Notes under the pieces: model-generated
Told to the model about the DNA's origin: nothing
The model's database searches: none
Seen by the model: only the letters and a program-made list of their open reading frames with translations
Program-made: the position numbers and the translations under genes
NCBI GenBank assembly: GCA_964405465.1
Contig: CAYONZ010000048.1
Coordinates: forward strand, 1 to 23,726
Reading direction: 5' to 3'
DNA: 23,726 nucleotides
Origin: CAYONZ01 sp964405465
Lineage (GTDB): Bacteria > Bdellovibrionota > Bdellovibrionia > Bdellovibrionales > JAMPXM01
Shown here: in pieces, positions 23,701 to 23,726 of the stretch
How positions within the stretch are numbered: position 1 is the first letter of the stretch
How the letters are laid out: the number at the start of each line of letters is the position of its first letter

Positions 23701-23726
23701 GAGCCTACCAATTTGAAACAAATCGA

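Noticed and set aside
1..23726. CRISPR array, tRNA genes, insertion sequence or prophage
   Set aside because: No regularly spaced repeats, no tRNA-like arms with TTCRANY loops noticed, and no transposase, integrase or phage structural genes among the frames.

Overview
This window looks like chromosome from a member of the Bdellovibrionota (Bdellovibrio-like deltaproteobacterial relatives). That placement is an inference. It rests on a TIGR02147/DUF4423 regulator (a family typical of Bdellovibrio and Fibrobacter), a secreted S1 serine protease, many small exported proteins without clear family, and moderate GC with frequent ATGA overlaps. I see no phage, IS element, tRNA or CRISPR array.

Layout. 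(1) 37-1134: a 48-residue Gly/Pro/Ser-rich peptide gene runs divergently from a TIGR02147-type regulator. The AT-rich gap between them holds a dense cluster of direct and inverted repeats. (2) 1131-7117, minus strand: a leucine/isovalerate catabolic (liu) operon runs in the order methylcrotonyl-CoA carboxylase beta, methylglutaconyl-CoA hydratase, biotin carboxylase, a separate biotin carrier protein, HMG-CoA lyase. A hotdog-fold thioesterase-like gene lies upstream. Together these convert 3-methylcrotonyl-CoA to acetoacetate plus acetyl-CoA. Isovaleryl-CoA dehydrogenase is not in the window. (3) 7284-9990, plus strand: a small exported protein, a TPMT-like methyltransferase with an extra N-terminal domain, and an S1 protease lipoprotein with its own promoter and a strong terminator. 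(4) 10071-10566, minus strand: the RNase P RNA gene (rnpB) with terminator and candidate promoter. (5) 10676-15326: a 35-residue membrane-peptide ORF (plus) converges on a three-gene minus-strand unit: an exported thioredoxin/TPR protein, a GT4 glycosyltransferase, and a chorismate synthase fused to a handle-less RNase HI. (6) 15458-16384: a corA magnesium-channel gene broken by two in-frame stop codons eight codons apart, otherwise intact. (7) 16496-23700: an orphan membrane histidine kinase, an exported unknown, a secreted TIM-barrel hydrolase-like protein, a four-helix membrane protein, a CxxC-pair protein, a secreted cysteine-rich unknown, and a lipoprotein carrying two aspartic-protease motifs in one chain.

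The observations most worth following are the AroC-RNase HI fusion, the doubly interrupted corA, the regulator/peptide pair with its repeat-rich gap, the protease whose S1 pocket and activation site both depart from trypsin, and the two-lobed retropepsin-like lipoprotein. I found no clear defence system or other complete unknown multi-gene system.
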